Source: Neoechinorhynchus agilis (taxonomy: Eukaryota; Acanthocephala). Taken from it: 64,000 bases of DNA. The position numbers and the translations under genes were made by a program. Under the pieces are notes generated by a model. The model saw only the letters and a program-made list of their open reading frames with translations, made no database searches and was not told the DNA's origin. Positions within the stretch are counted from its first letter, which is position 1. Every line of letters starts with the position of its first letter. Location: NCBI GenBank assembly GCA_051530055.1, contig CM121341.1, positions 16,802,001 through 16,866,000 on the forward strand. Reading direction: 5' to 3'. Of this stretch, positions 9,314-19,639 are shown in pieces.

Positions 9314-11340
9314 TCAAGTTTTTTGTGATTTAAATTTACTAAAATTTACAAGTTCCGCGGTTTTCATGTCGCTAGCAGCATTCCCTCGTTGTACTGCGAG
9401 GGAGATGTTCTGTTTAAGGAATGCTGTCGCACGCGGGTCCCTTTTCATCACCATCGACCTCCTTGTTATATCGGATACAAGCTGAAGTGCGGATTCTCCG
9501 AGGGCCCCTAACGTTTCGTTCCCGAAAGGCACTAAATGGAATCTCTCCATCAGCTCTGCGTATTTTGCCGCTTTCCGACGCTCCGCTGCGGTCGCTACAG
9601 CGCTGGGGCCTTTGCTGGCTATATCAGCGAAGTACTTGGCCATGCTGTCGGTGCAGGTTGCATCCTATAAGAGGCACTTCCCTCGGCTCCAAGAGAAGAC
9701 TGACAAACCACTTGGTCTCTTATCATCAGACCTGCACAGATTACTCGGCTCCAAGATGTTTGGAATGTTGATGTGGGTCAGGGCTCCACTCAGGATCGCG
9801 TTGATTTCGGTATGTTTATGCGACCACCCGGCTGACCGAATGCAAATGATGGAGCATTTAATCCTTTGGCGTCTACTTGCGAGCCGCAGCGACATTCGTG
9901 TTGGAAGCAGATGGGAGCACCCAATCTCAAAGAGAAAGCTACCCGGAATGTTTCATTGTCCAAAAGAGTCCCCAACTTTTCGGCCGGGATAGCTACCAGC
10001 CAGGCGCCGGACCCTTGCATCGAGCAAGCCATGAGTCGCGCACGTGACCTATCTGCCAGTTTGTGTAGAAGTGATATGTGAACACTGCTTTTGGCACTTC
10101 TGGGGTGTTGTGGCTTGTCCTACTTTAGAGGTCCATAAGGAGAGAGCATTATTAAAATGCTCTTCGTTGGACTCCGGATAGATCTTAAGGGAGTTCTCTC
10201 GACTAGCCGAAATCGAAGAAAGAAGAGGCCGGCAATGCGACGTCCTCCATGAGTCTGGATCCTGAACCTCCGTAGTTGGAGGTCAACGTCACTTGTTTCC
10301 ACGAGGAATGGTTGAAATCGATATTGACGATTTGGCTGAGCTTATTCCGAAGAAGATCATCCCGACTCGAAAGATCATCATTGCACGTGAAGGCGGGTGC
10401 AGATCTCAGTCTGCAAAAACTATGGGATGTAGAGGCCGTTTTTAATAAAAAAACGGCTTCGTGAGACTTTAGCTCTGAACGTCTCTCACACAGCAAACTC
10501 AGGGTGGCAAAGATATTTGTTACGTCCTTCGGAACATTCTCCCTGAAAACGCATGAACCCAGGATACTTAAGTCGCAAATATTGATTCGTTTGATGCCCG
10601 GAGCGACACTTTTGAATTGCTTGTGTACCTGCGAGCTTTCTGTTTCGTCCATGTTCAGGAGCAACAATTCACAATTTGAGCTGTTCAACTCGAAGCCTAT
10701 CTTGAAGCTGATCTCGATGATACGGTAAAGATCACCCTGAACAGAGAGAGGGCCGCCTCCCAGGGTGCCGTCGTCCAGGTACCACGTGTTGAAGTTCGAT
10801 TTCGGTGAAATGGAGAAGCCTATCGGGCCGAAGGAGTCACCCTGTTGCACTTCCCGTTGGGACCAGATAATGTTTCGATTATAAATCAGGGGTGAAGGGG
10901 CGCCGTAGGCTGTGAAGAAATATTGTAGTCTACGGGATGTGCATTTTAACCTCGTCAAGTAGGACATTCCGTTCCAGAGAACAGAAAGCATTCTTGAAGT
11001 CCGCCTTCAAGACTATGCATCGATCCGTCGACGTTTCAACGAAGTTCCTTAAGGCGTGAACGATTGCTTCGGCTACACAAGGAGAGCAACAGCCGAGTTG
11101 CGCTGGGAGCAGCAGGCAGCCAACAGTCGAAGAAACCCTTTTCGAAACGATTTTGGCCACTAAACGCCTGAGTGTATTGCCAACAGCGATGGGACGGGTG
11201 CCACGGTTGGCAGAGAATAGAAGCTCAGTAGGAAACGATCCTAGATTGTGGTTAAGCAAGCGATCGAACAACTTTCGCAAGGCAAGTTTGACTGAGATGC
11301 CACTCCCAGCTGAAGTGAAGGATACCATATCTATTTTCAA
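9314..11340 (-). mobile_element. LINE with WYLDD reverse transcriptase and PD-(D/E)XK-like tail, broken
   Basis: Read on the minus strand, the order is: reverse transcriptase fingers (NRGTRPIAVGNTLRRLVAK), palm (VLKADFKNAFCSLER), EVQQGDSFGPIGF, the catalytic box TWYLDDGTLGG, a connecting region, a Cys/His-rich patch (CFQHECRCGS), an HTEINAI helix, KRPSGLSVF…GKCLL, and the C-terminus VPFGNETLGALG…LAVQRGNAAS. The RPDG-x-LLWDATC form seen in better copies at 25 kb and 38 kb resembles the PD…D of a restriction-like endonuclease, as in site-selective LINE clades. That assignment is inference. Frame changes and stops break this copy in several places. The 5' end is truncated near 11,340. Confidence 0.75.
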
Positions 11341-11439
11341 GTTTGTTTTCCTTTCATATTCAATTAAGAGAAAAAGTATGCAATGACAATGTTTTAACAA
11401 ATATAGGTCTATAAAGGTGAATGCAGCAAGAAACTTATT

Positions 11440-12092
11440 TAAGCAGTGGAAACCAACGGTCTTAAGGTAAACAGGTTGAAGACGATATGCATGGAACCGG
11501 AAGCGTTGAAGTTAGGTGTGGATTTGACGATGAGAAGAACAGTGAAATATCTTGGCAGCGAAGTAAATAGGACAAATTACCTCGAACCCGAAATAACTGC
11601 TCCTATACAAAGCGAGTAGCTCAACTGGAGGAAGATGTCTAGTGTATTATGCGACAAAAGGATCTTACCGAAACTGAAAGGCGGCTGTTCGAGACGGTGG
11701 TGCGACCAGCCATGTCATATGGCGCCGAAATTTGGACGAGCGAGCAAAGCGACCTCAGAAGATTAGAAACGAACGAGATGAGGAGGGAGCTGTTCGGCAC
11801 TTGCCGCTGTTCAGAGTTGATCGTCCAAAGAAGGTTATGCCGGCACGATAAAGTTTCGAAGTGCGAAGCATATCACATACTGCGCAGCACGGAGAGACTG
11901 GAAATCGCTGACGAGGAAGGACGAGGAAACGATGGGTGGGTTGCATTAAACAGGATAAATGGCTTGTCGATGGAACCACAACTTCTCGAAAGAGAGAAAA
12001 AATACGTGAGTGAAAAAGAGAAGAACGTGATCAATTTTGATAACACGGCGTTAACAGTTCGAATACACCGATGGATTTATGTTTGCCAATAA
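11440..12092 (+). mobile_element. RTE-like LINE, 3' coding end
   Basis: The stretch encodes the C-terminal end of an RTE-type reverse transcriptase: NGLKVNRLKT, then TVKYLGSEVNR, then LFETVVRPAMSYGAEIWTSE (family form …RPALLYGSETW), then ETNEMRRELFGTCRCSELI. Frame changes separate these blocks, so it is dead. It lies tail-to-tail with the FoxO-like gene only 60 bp away. The same pair in the same arrangement recurs inverted at 21.9–23.27 kb, so the LINE end was part of the block when it was duplicated. Confidence 0.75.
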
Positions 12093-12152
12093 TCAACGTG
12101 AAAGTTAATTAGTTGTACACAATCGTAGGAACCAGCAGGCTTCATTGTCAAT

Positions 12153-14132
12153 CTATTGCGTACGATTATTTTGATTTCTGCTTTTAATTATTCCATCCAA
12201 GAGTCTCAGGATATCCGTATTCTTTACAAATATACTCGGATTTTCATGCTGCTGGTCAATAAATGAAGAATTTTCGCTCTGCTGTGTCAACCAGTCGTTA
12301 TTTAAGGAATCCCGGAATCCATCACGATTATCGGCCTCAAACGAATTCCCTTCTTGTGCTTCTGCTGCACTATCGCCCTCTGAAATCGCATTCAACTGAA
12401 TTTGTCGGATATACTCGTCATATTCGGTCGGCTCATTCCACCACTCATAAATCTCAGCTTGAGCGTTGACGAACATACCTTCACCTTCCATAGGGTTACT
12501 TTTTATTGTCCTGGAACTTTGCTTGGCTGGGGGCGACAACAAATCTTCTTGAATTCCAGCATCTAACGCCCTTTTATGCGAATGCGAGACTTCCTCTTTC
12601 AAAGGTGGTTCTTTTGAATTTCTATTACGCAATTGTGCGCTAGCAGCAGTTTGATCGTAGAAACTAATTGAGCCCTGTTCGTTAATATTTTCGAGCATTT
12701 GCCCAGCGTGAACCATTCGCGAGTCGTTTTTTTTTGTCACATGATTTTCTCCCGAACTCCTTGGTAGAATACTCAGCCCCTGGTTCTTTTAGTTCGCTAA
12801 TGGCGCCCTCGGATGGTTCCATTTTCTGTTTCTTCGCATCGGCAATTATTTGATCAATGAAAGCTCCAACTTCATCTGGATTAGAACTAGTGTTTGGCGT
12901 TGTATTCATCTTTCGAATAGTGCATTGGATTCTAGAAAATGGATTCGTACGGACTATCCCAGAAACCTGATGTCCGGTTGGAACACTTTCTCCGAGTATC
13001 ATTTGATTTGAGTTTGTTTGTCCAATTGTTTCGTTATTAATATTTACAAATCCTTCTTGGCTCGAGCTGTTAACATGACCTTGAAAAGTATTTCCGACTG
13101 GATTCAATACCGTAGCCGTGGATTGGTTTGCAGAATTTGGATCCGCCGGCATAGTCATAGGACCTTGCAATCCCATTGGACCACTTGCTCCGATACCCAT
13201 TTGTTGTAGGCCGAAATTTGTAATATAATTTCCATTGTATGTGTGTACCGTTGGAGTATTCAGATTTGCTTGAAGGTAAGTATTATTTATTCCAATTCCA
13301 TTATTCATTTGTTGATTTGTGCCATCATAACCCCATTGTGTGTTCATGGTATTTTGAGTTATAATATTGTTTTGGTGCTGGAATTCAAATTGTTGTCCAA
13401 GAGCATTTGGTTGAAAATTTCCGTTATATATTTGTGCTGGCTGATACCACGGATTATAGTTCATGGCAAATGTATTAGGTGGGATATTATTATAAGTTTG
13501 AGATCTGAATTGTGGCAGCTGATTGTATCCATTGGGTGGATACAAATTTGGAGCTAATTGCTCCTGGGTACCATGGCTTTCGGTCGTAAACGGTTTGGGG
13601 AAGTCTCCGGTTCTTGTCCGTGTAGGTCGCCGTCCTCTTCCCGGTCTACGTCCGTCACGCGCTCCATTAATATTTTCCTGTCCAACCCGAGGTCGCTTTG
13701 CTGGACGTTCCTTTATGTTGTTTGGATTGTACGTCCAATAGGATGCTCTGCAACCTGTGGCGCTTACCACCCTTACAAATTGATCATGGTGTGATAAATT
13801 GTGTCTTATCGAGTTCTAAAATTGAGATATTATTGAAGTTTTAAAAAATGAATCATGGCGATGCTCACCTTCATTTGATCGATATCTCTTTTGACGGTCA
13901 TTGATGCGAAATATTCAACATTACTAATCATCCAATTGTAGATTTCTTGTAGCGTTAGTCGCTGCTCTGCTGAGGTTGTAATCGCCAGCTGAATAAGTTC
14001 AGCATAAGTGGCGAATCCCCAAGGATTTTGTCGTCTCCCAGGTTTCCTTACAGTCTCAGTGGCCGCCTGTTCATGTGGATTTATTGTCGCTGAGGCATTC
14101 TCGTAATTGTTTAATCGATTTAGATTGTTCAT
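12153..14132 (-). CDS. FoxO-like forkhead transcription factor
   Basis: Exon 1 (14,132–13,869, 88 codons) and exon 2 (from 13,815) are joined by a 53-bp intron. Exon 1 carries PGRRQNPWGFATYAELIQLA and RLTLQEIYNWMISNVEYFAS; exon 2 opens with the DNA-recognition helix NSIRHNLSHHDQFVRV and then SYWTYNPNN. The PWG start and the intron placed exactly before NSIRHNL are as in animal FoxO genes; the W of the usual WKNS is M here. A basic stretch follows (GRRPGRGRRPTRTRT) holding RGRRPT, a possible AKT-type RxRxxT site (inference). The next 250 residues are Asn/Gln-rich and the C-terminus is acidic. Coding continues to 12,153 but changes frame at a run of nine T (A on the coding strand) near 12,727–12,735. 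FoxO factors are nuclear regulators under insulin/AKT control. The low-complexity body and small forkhead changes suggest fast evolution. Confidence 0.75.
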
Positions 14133-14217
14133 TGAAGTTGTTTGATCCTTGAAATTTGACGTTGTTACAAAGTTTAAGAATCAACGTGAATAGACGATCT
14201 TCAAGTGTTAAGCGCAG

Positions 14218-14225
14218 CTTATATA
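14218..14225 (-). promoter_or_regulatory. TATA box of the FoxO-like gene
   Basis: TATATAAG on the minus strand, 86 bp before the ATG at 14,132. The same box is kept in the copies at 8766–8773 and 21,829–21,836. Confidence 0.55.
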
Positions 14226-14960
14226 CTCCTGGATGTTTCTTGAAAACATTGACACCTAATCCAAGTGAAAAATATTGTATTTTTGAGTTCAAGTACACTT
14301 ATAATTCGTAGTTAGAATTTTGAAACAGTTCGCCTCAGAATAAGCAGATAAATTTAAAATTACCAGACATTAATTGGTACTCACCGAAGATCGGCGTTTT
14401 TTAGCAATTAATAAATACACACGTTGATCCTCATCAGATTTAAACACTTACACGTCTGAATGTTCTGAAGGACGGGTTGTTCCTCATCGTTTGTGAGTTT
14501 ATTTGGTATAAAATTCAATAAATGAGCTGTTCGAAAGTTAAAAAGCTGTTTACTTTAAAATGGGCCTTTTTTTGATCACAGATCAAAACATTTTTGCCTC
14601 TGTCAAATTGATGATCTCGTCAATAAACACTCTGCCTTGAAAGTTGTGATGAAATCAGAAGGAAACTATAATGCTACTTTATATGGGTTTTGGCTACAAT
14701 CAGTAGTCTTCAAGAAAACCAAACAATCTGCTAATCATTTTTTTAATTTTTGTTGGCGACCAGCTTAACCGCTTTAAATCAAAAATTAAGCAATTTGAAA
14801 ATCACCAACATGGAACACGGTTTGTTGCTGGAATTTCACTTTGATTAACATACTTAAATTGCACTGTTCTGAAATACTTAGAAACGCCTCTGGTTTGAAT
14901 AAAGCTTTTGGATACCTAGGAATGTATAAAACTATTTTTCAATTTCACATATTTCGCTTT
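14226..14960 (-). repeat. upstream part of the FoxO duplicated block (copy 2)
   Basis: It is the inverted counterpart of 8037–8765, and its inner part also of 21,540–21,828. It has high similarity and small indels only. It joins directly to the Penelope-like tail at 14,945–15,350 and contains no open frame conserved among the copies, so it is probably 5' flank/promoter. Confidence 0.8.
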
Positions 14961-15600
14961 ATTAACTTATAAAGTTCACTTCCAGATAGACATTTGAAAC
15001 ATAAAGCATTATCGCATCAATTCGAAAAATCTTGGGCAATGCAACTTGATTTTCCAGCCGCATGATCGATCAGGTTTTTTATATTTTTGAGCATTGGACG
15101 TCTTACCGTCGTCCCGCCTGTTGAGCAGTACTGTAGCTTTGCCTAGCTGATGTCCAGAACTCGCCCGCGCATTGTCCGCGAAAACGCTCGTTGCGCGGAC
15201 AATCGGGACATTATTTCTCGATCGTCGCAGCATTTTTCGAACGTCGCTAGTGAATTTTCACTGATATATGGAACCTTGAAAATCGGTTTTCCTCCATATC
15301 GATTCCGTGAAACATCGTCTTTCCTATTCTTTTACTCCAGAAGTGGGCCGTAAGATCAACGCCAAAAGTTCTGCTGCATTTTCTTGGGCATTATATCAAG
15401 GCTACCCTTCGTATTATACGTTTTAACCCACTGGACCAACAAAACGTTCAGTTGGGTCAATTCTGCACAAAATCGATGTTGTGTAACCGTCTGCGTTATC
15501 AAATATAATTCGGTGGCGAATTCATTATCGACGATACGGTCCCTGAACTTCGGGAACGGCGATCCATTGAACCCGAGCAATACTCAAATGTTGAGTAGCA
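14945..15600 (-). mobile_element. Penelope-like element, two joined pieces (broken)
   Basis: Minus-strand 15,350–14,945 is the inverted counterpart of the tail at 18,780–19,270 (shared CAACTTGATTTTCCAGCCGCATG and the GCGGACAATCGG region). Minus-strand 15,580–15,356 encodes FPKFRDRIVDNEFATELYLI…LNVLLVQWV…MPKKMQQNFWR, matched at the protein level by 17,280–17,480. The two pieces are about 1 kb apart in the 17–19 kb copy but adjoin here, so this copy has an internal deletion. Confidence 0.6.
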
Positions 15601-16400
15601 AAAACAACGATAACATTGAACATATTGAATTCCTTGATATCAGCATGTCGCCTTAAACACTTTTTGTCATTTAGGGCGGTGCAATGTTCACAACAATCGC
15701 CGCTGATGCTATGTTTAAGAGAGCGGTGTTAAGGGACCGACCAGTTATCCTTGATATCTCCCCAAGTCCTAGCAATGATCATGAAAATAATGCGCAGCAA
15801 CCAACATATAATTGAAAATATTGAGCCCATAAACGTCCAAACTCAGATCAGGATGTTGTCTTATGTTTTAGCATTGAACCAGCACTAAACGCCTCAATGT
15901 TAGGAGCAATGACTTTGGCCGGGCAGATGTCACCACTGGCGATAAACGTCTTCATAAGGCTTTCCGGTTATCCAATAAATAGTCAGACTATCCATTGACG
16001 GCGTCCATTAGGTCTTTAGAGGAGAGATAAAATAAAATAATTTGTATCGGGCACGTGAGAACCGTGGGTGAGAGATTTAATGCGTGCTAAATCACTGATC
16101 TCAAGTTGCACTAGCAGTTAAAAGCAACAAAAAGTATTGACCATGCACGCAATCCACATACCTGATTCTGTATTGTAAATCGTTTAATAGGCGGGTTAGT
16201 CTCAAGAAATAGATTATCAGACGTCTTCATTTTCTCACGTGAAGACAGTGCTAGAATCTAAGTTTTATAGTTCTGCTTAACCTGGCAATTATGATCGAAT
16301 CAATATTTCCTTAATTTCGCTCAATACCCAGTCTAGCATGTGCTTTATACCAATCTCGGATTCTGTAAAGACGTAATTCGTGGATATATTTTTTGTTTGG
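15601..16400. other. no gene recognised
   Basis: No open frame with recognisable content, and no RNA gene. Weak similarity in word content to transposon debris only. Confidence 0.4.
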
Positions 16401-16480
16401 TGATGAGAAGCAGAGTTCAATTTATTGATTCACTTTCACAATATTTCGTCCTTCTCGTCGGACTTCTTCAGGTCTAAAGG
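16400..16480 (-). repeat. hairpin repeat with CTGAAGA-A–stem–GAAA core
   Basis: On the minus strand 16,471–16,444 reads CTGAAGAA, then GTCC…GGAC as a 4-bp stem with an 8-nt loop, then GAAA and TATTG. The stem differs from that of the 3,151 repeat but the core is the same. Confidence 0.6.
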
Positions 16481-16716
16481 GTTGATTAGGGTGGCTTTAT
16501 TTTTTGCCAATATTAGCGTTTTTACAGTCGACGCTATTCAATTTTTGTGTCGTTCCTTTTGATTGAGATTTCTATTAATCGCTATAAGATCCGCCATTCC
16601 CGAGGGAACTGTGATATTTTCGGTATTGGTAATAACAAACACTTCTACTAGACCAATATCTTCCAACGCAAAATATATTGCCTATATCTTTTACGACGAT
16701 ATTTCCAGCAACAAAA

Positions 16717-16920
16717 ATGTTCAAAGAGTCTAGCCAAGGAAGTGAACAAAAGTCTGTGCAGGGAGAGGAGTCGATTGCTGATGATTCGAATTGTATTGAC
16801 GATCAAAGTTATTGGCCTAGTGTAAAAGACGACCAGAAATCTCAGACTCCGTATTTGGACATTGGGGAGGATTCTAGCCAGGGAACAGATTCTATTGGTG
16901 AAGACGATTATTATCAATGA
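16717..16920 (+). CDS. small acidic protein, 67 aa, unidentified
   Basis: The frame starts at an ATG preceded by AAAA (MFKESSQGSEQKSVQGEESI) and ends at TGA in 16,918–16,920. It is rich in Asp, Glu, Ser and Gln, with two SSQG repeats, and has no membrane span or domain. It could be a single-exon gene or the exon of a larger one. It stands alone among repeats, so its reality is uncertain. Confidence 0.28.
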   Translation: MFKESSQGSEQKSVQGEESIADDSNCIDDQSYWPSVKDDQKSQTPYLDIGEDSSQGTDSIGEDDYYQ

Positions 16921-17139
16921 TCTTACACGAACCCAGATGAATGCGACGGCTGGGGACGCCCTGCTGACTTTTTTTAGTCCGTGGAATATTTGGACGTAAG
17001 GGAATAGTACGATTGACAGTTCGATGTAATTGGAATTATGGAATAAATGTTGGTTTTAACAAGTAATACGATATGTCTCCCATATAATTGTTATTTCGCG
17101 TAAAAAGATATGTTCCTAACAATAGCATACTTTTGAATT

Positions 17140-17215
17140 TTGGTGATAATAATCGCGGTTAAAAGGTATTTTATTGTTAAGATACATTTCGCAAGGAAAC
17201 CTCGCCTCATCAGTC
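17140..17215 (-). repeat. hairpin repeat with CTGATGA-G–stem–GAAA core
   Basis: On the minus strand 17,213–17,187 reads CTGATGAG, then GCGAGG/CCTTGC as a stem with one G·T pair, then GAAA. The following sequence (ATACC…GCGGTTATTATCACC) is a relative of the 33-kb and 39-kb copies. Confidence 0.65.
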
Positions 17216-17279
17216 ATCAAGAAGGTTTCATGATTTGTTAGTTATTTGTTCTTTGCTGTTTTATGACTCGTGTTCACGG

Positions 17280-17600
17280 GATCGCAATTCCCGAAGTTCA
17301 GGGACCGTGTCGTCCATGATGAATTCGCCACCGAATTATATTTGATAACACAGACGATTACATAACATAGATTCTGTGCAGTGTTGACCGATCTGAACGT
17401 TTTGTTGGCCCAGTGGGTTGAAATGGCCAACACGAAGGGTAGCCTGGATAGGATGCCCAAGAAAATGCAGCGGAACTTTTGGCGTTGCTCTGACGGCATA
17501 CTTCTGGAGTAAAAGAGTAGGCCAGAGATAGCCAATGAGGACCATATTACTTTACACAATATGGCAGCAAGGCTGAGTCGCGAAACCCGTCTGTCCTTTG
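17280..17600 (+). mobile_element. 5' piece of a Penelope-like element (unassigned domain)
   Basis: Plus-strand reading gives FPKFRDRVVHDEFATELYLI, LNVLLAQWVEMANTKGSLDR and MPKKMQRNFWR, interrupted by stops. A second copy lies at 15,580–15,356 on the other strand, and the two are more alike in protein than chance shadow frames would be. I do not recognise the domain. It is assigned to the Penelope-like element only because both copies lie just 5' of that element's tail. Confidence 0.4.
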
Positions 17601-17639
17601 CTTTAGCGATTTTAAGAAACTTTTCAATTTTATGCATGT

Positions 17640-18270
17640 CAGGGGTCGCAGACGGATTACATGTCAGCGTGTATCTTATAATGTTTTATCTGTTGTATAC
17701 GGGGTAAAAATCCAGATTCAAAATTCCGTTAGAAACTCTCTAATGTAACTTTTATCCATGGTAAATCGCGATTTGATTTAAAAAGTTCGTCCTTTGTCTT
17801 TTAAAAACAGTTTGGTGGTCATTTAATTTTTTTAGCACGCTCGCTAACTACCCAAATACTCGTATATAATTTGGTTTCTCGATGACTACTGTCAAATCGC
17901 AGGCATTCATGATGATCGATGGATATGCTGTACAATCCATTACAATATACTGAGTGGCTAAACAAAATAAAATGGGCGATAGCAAGCAGTCTTGAGGTAA
18001 CCCCTTAACCTGATAAAATTCGTTCCGGTAGTGTCATCTGCAAAGAAAAACGTCATCGATTTTAAGGTATTTCCCGGCGCCTTCGATCAGCACTCGGGGA
18101 ATTCAATAAAACCTATCTGAGCTCTACGGCTAATATTTTTGATACAAAAGTAAAGACTCTGCAAGGTTTACGTTGGTCAATTAACTCCTGCAACTGCAAT
18201 GCTATAGGCCAAGTGCATCTATTGAAGTTTACCCGCTATGCCCATTATTTTGCAATGCAAAGTATCGCCG
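17640..18270. other. no feature recognised
   Basis: Probably the decayed middle part of the Penelope-like element; no catalytic box could be read. Confidence 0.3.
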
Positions 18271-19300
18271 CTGCAATTTGTCAACAATAACGTTTTTAAA
18301 GTTAAAGCAGCAATTTGATACAAGCAACCTAAAGGCGAAAAAATTTCTTAGATACGAGAGTCAAAGAGATTGTTTTTATCTGTTGAAAATTAAGTGGAAA
18401 CGCAACCCAGATCCCTTCTCAAATTGGTCCTCTTCTGAATTGAATTATGTCCTAGACTCTATCAATCAACATCCATTGAATATGAATTTGTCAGCTATAT
18501 TTGTGTTTCAAAGTTAATGATGTCACTGATTTCAGTTGGTATCACAAACCGTGGCGTAAAAAGGATAATTAAGCATCGAGATTTCCATCAGCCTGGGTAA
18601 TGAAACAGGTAATTTATGCTGAGATGTTAAGGACAGCGCTGGTTTGCTCATCGTCATTAACGGAGAAACGATTGGCGATAGAGATATTGAACGAAATTTT
18701 TGCAGATAATGGATACAAACGTAACGAGATCATGCGGTTCCAGCAGCGGTGTAATTCAAGAGAGGAGAAACGGAAAGATGACCTTTCACGGAATCTATAT
18801 GGAGGAAAATCGATTCTCAAGGTTCCATATATCAGTGAAAATTCACTAGCCACGTTCGAAAAATGCTGCGACGACCGAGAAATAATGTCCCGATTGTCCG
18901 CGCAACGAGCGTTTTCGCGGACAATGCGCGGGCGAGTTCTGGACATCAGCTAGGCAAAGCTACAGTACTGTTCAACAGGCGGGACGAACTTTCCGTTTCG
19001 GTGTCGCTAGTTCAACACATTTCACAGCTCGACGTGCCTTTGCAGATTTCTGAAGAAGCCGTAAGACGTCGAATGCTCAAAAATATAAAAAACTGATCGA
19101 TCATGCGGCTGGAAAATCAAGTTGCATTGCCCAAGATTTTTCGAATTGATGCGATAATGCTTTATGTTTCAAATGTCTACCTGGAAGTGAACTTTATAAG
19201 TTAATAAAGTTAAATATGTGAAATTGAAATATAGTTTTAAACATTCGTAGGAATCCAAAAACTTTGTTCAAACCAGAGACGTTTCTAAATATTTAAGAAC
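18270..19300 (+). mobile_element. Penelope-like element: reverse transcriptase thumb and tail (broken)
   Basis: Near 18,515–18,560 one frame reads FKVNDVTDFSWYHKPW, the WY(R/H)KP box typical of Penelope-like reverse transcriptases. At 18,600–18,953 an open frame gives MKQVIYAEMLRTALVCSS, then EILNEIFADNGYKRNEI, then SILKVPYISENSLATFEKC. This is the family's K-x-VI…RAL-ICS…NGYP…LPYI order. Frame changes separate the blocks, and the GIY-YIG endonuclease is not seen. The tail up to 19,300 is shared with the start of the FoxO blocks. These elements are capsid-less and related to telomerase; fragments and inverted copies are usual for them. Confidence 0.68.
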
Positions 19301-19404
19301 ATAGCTTCTCTCCTACCTCGGCTGCCGCTATCACGCTTGCATCGCCGGTCGTTTCTCTCAATTTCTTCGAGAGATCCTGGAGCAGAGTGAGTGCCGAGCT
19401 GCGA

Positions 19405-19580
19405 CGGGCCAGTGACCTCGCCTCATCAGTAAACACGATCTAACGTCGTAAACACTTGCAAACAATGACTGATGAGGCGAGGTCACCTTGCGAGATATTT
19501 CAAAAAATCAAATGTGCTATTACCGGGTTTATTATCACCAAAATAATACCTGGACTAACCCGTAGGATTTTTTTATCGAA
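19405..19580. repeat. hairpin repeat pair, CTGATGA-G–stem core
   Basis: The plus-strand core 19,469–19,495 reads CTGATGAG, then GCGAGG…CCTTGC, then GAGA in place of GAAA. It is preceded at 19,418–19,437 by an inverted partial copy (CCTCGCCTCATCAG). Downstream CTATTACCGGGTTTATTATCACC and ACCCGTAGGATTTTTT match the 33-kb and 39-kb members. Confidence 0.65.
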
Positions 19581-19639
19581 TTCTCTATATTTTCGTAACT
19601 TCCTCCCTTCCGCTGCACTGGCTGCACCTCCAGGGATTT

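Noticed and set aside
13018-13794. Several plus-strand frames over the forkhead gene
   Set aside because: Antisense shadows of the Asn/Gln-rich exon.
19400-19500. A definite hammerhead ribozyme call
   Set aside because: Core boxes fit, but there is one extra purine before stem II and I could not place a convincing cleavage site with stems I and III; it is kept as a finding only.
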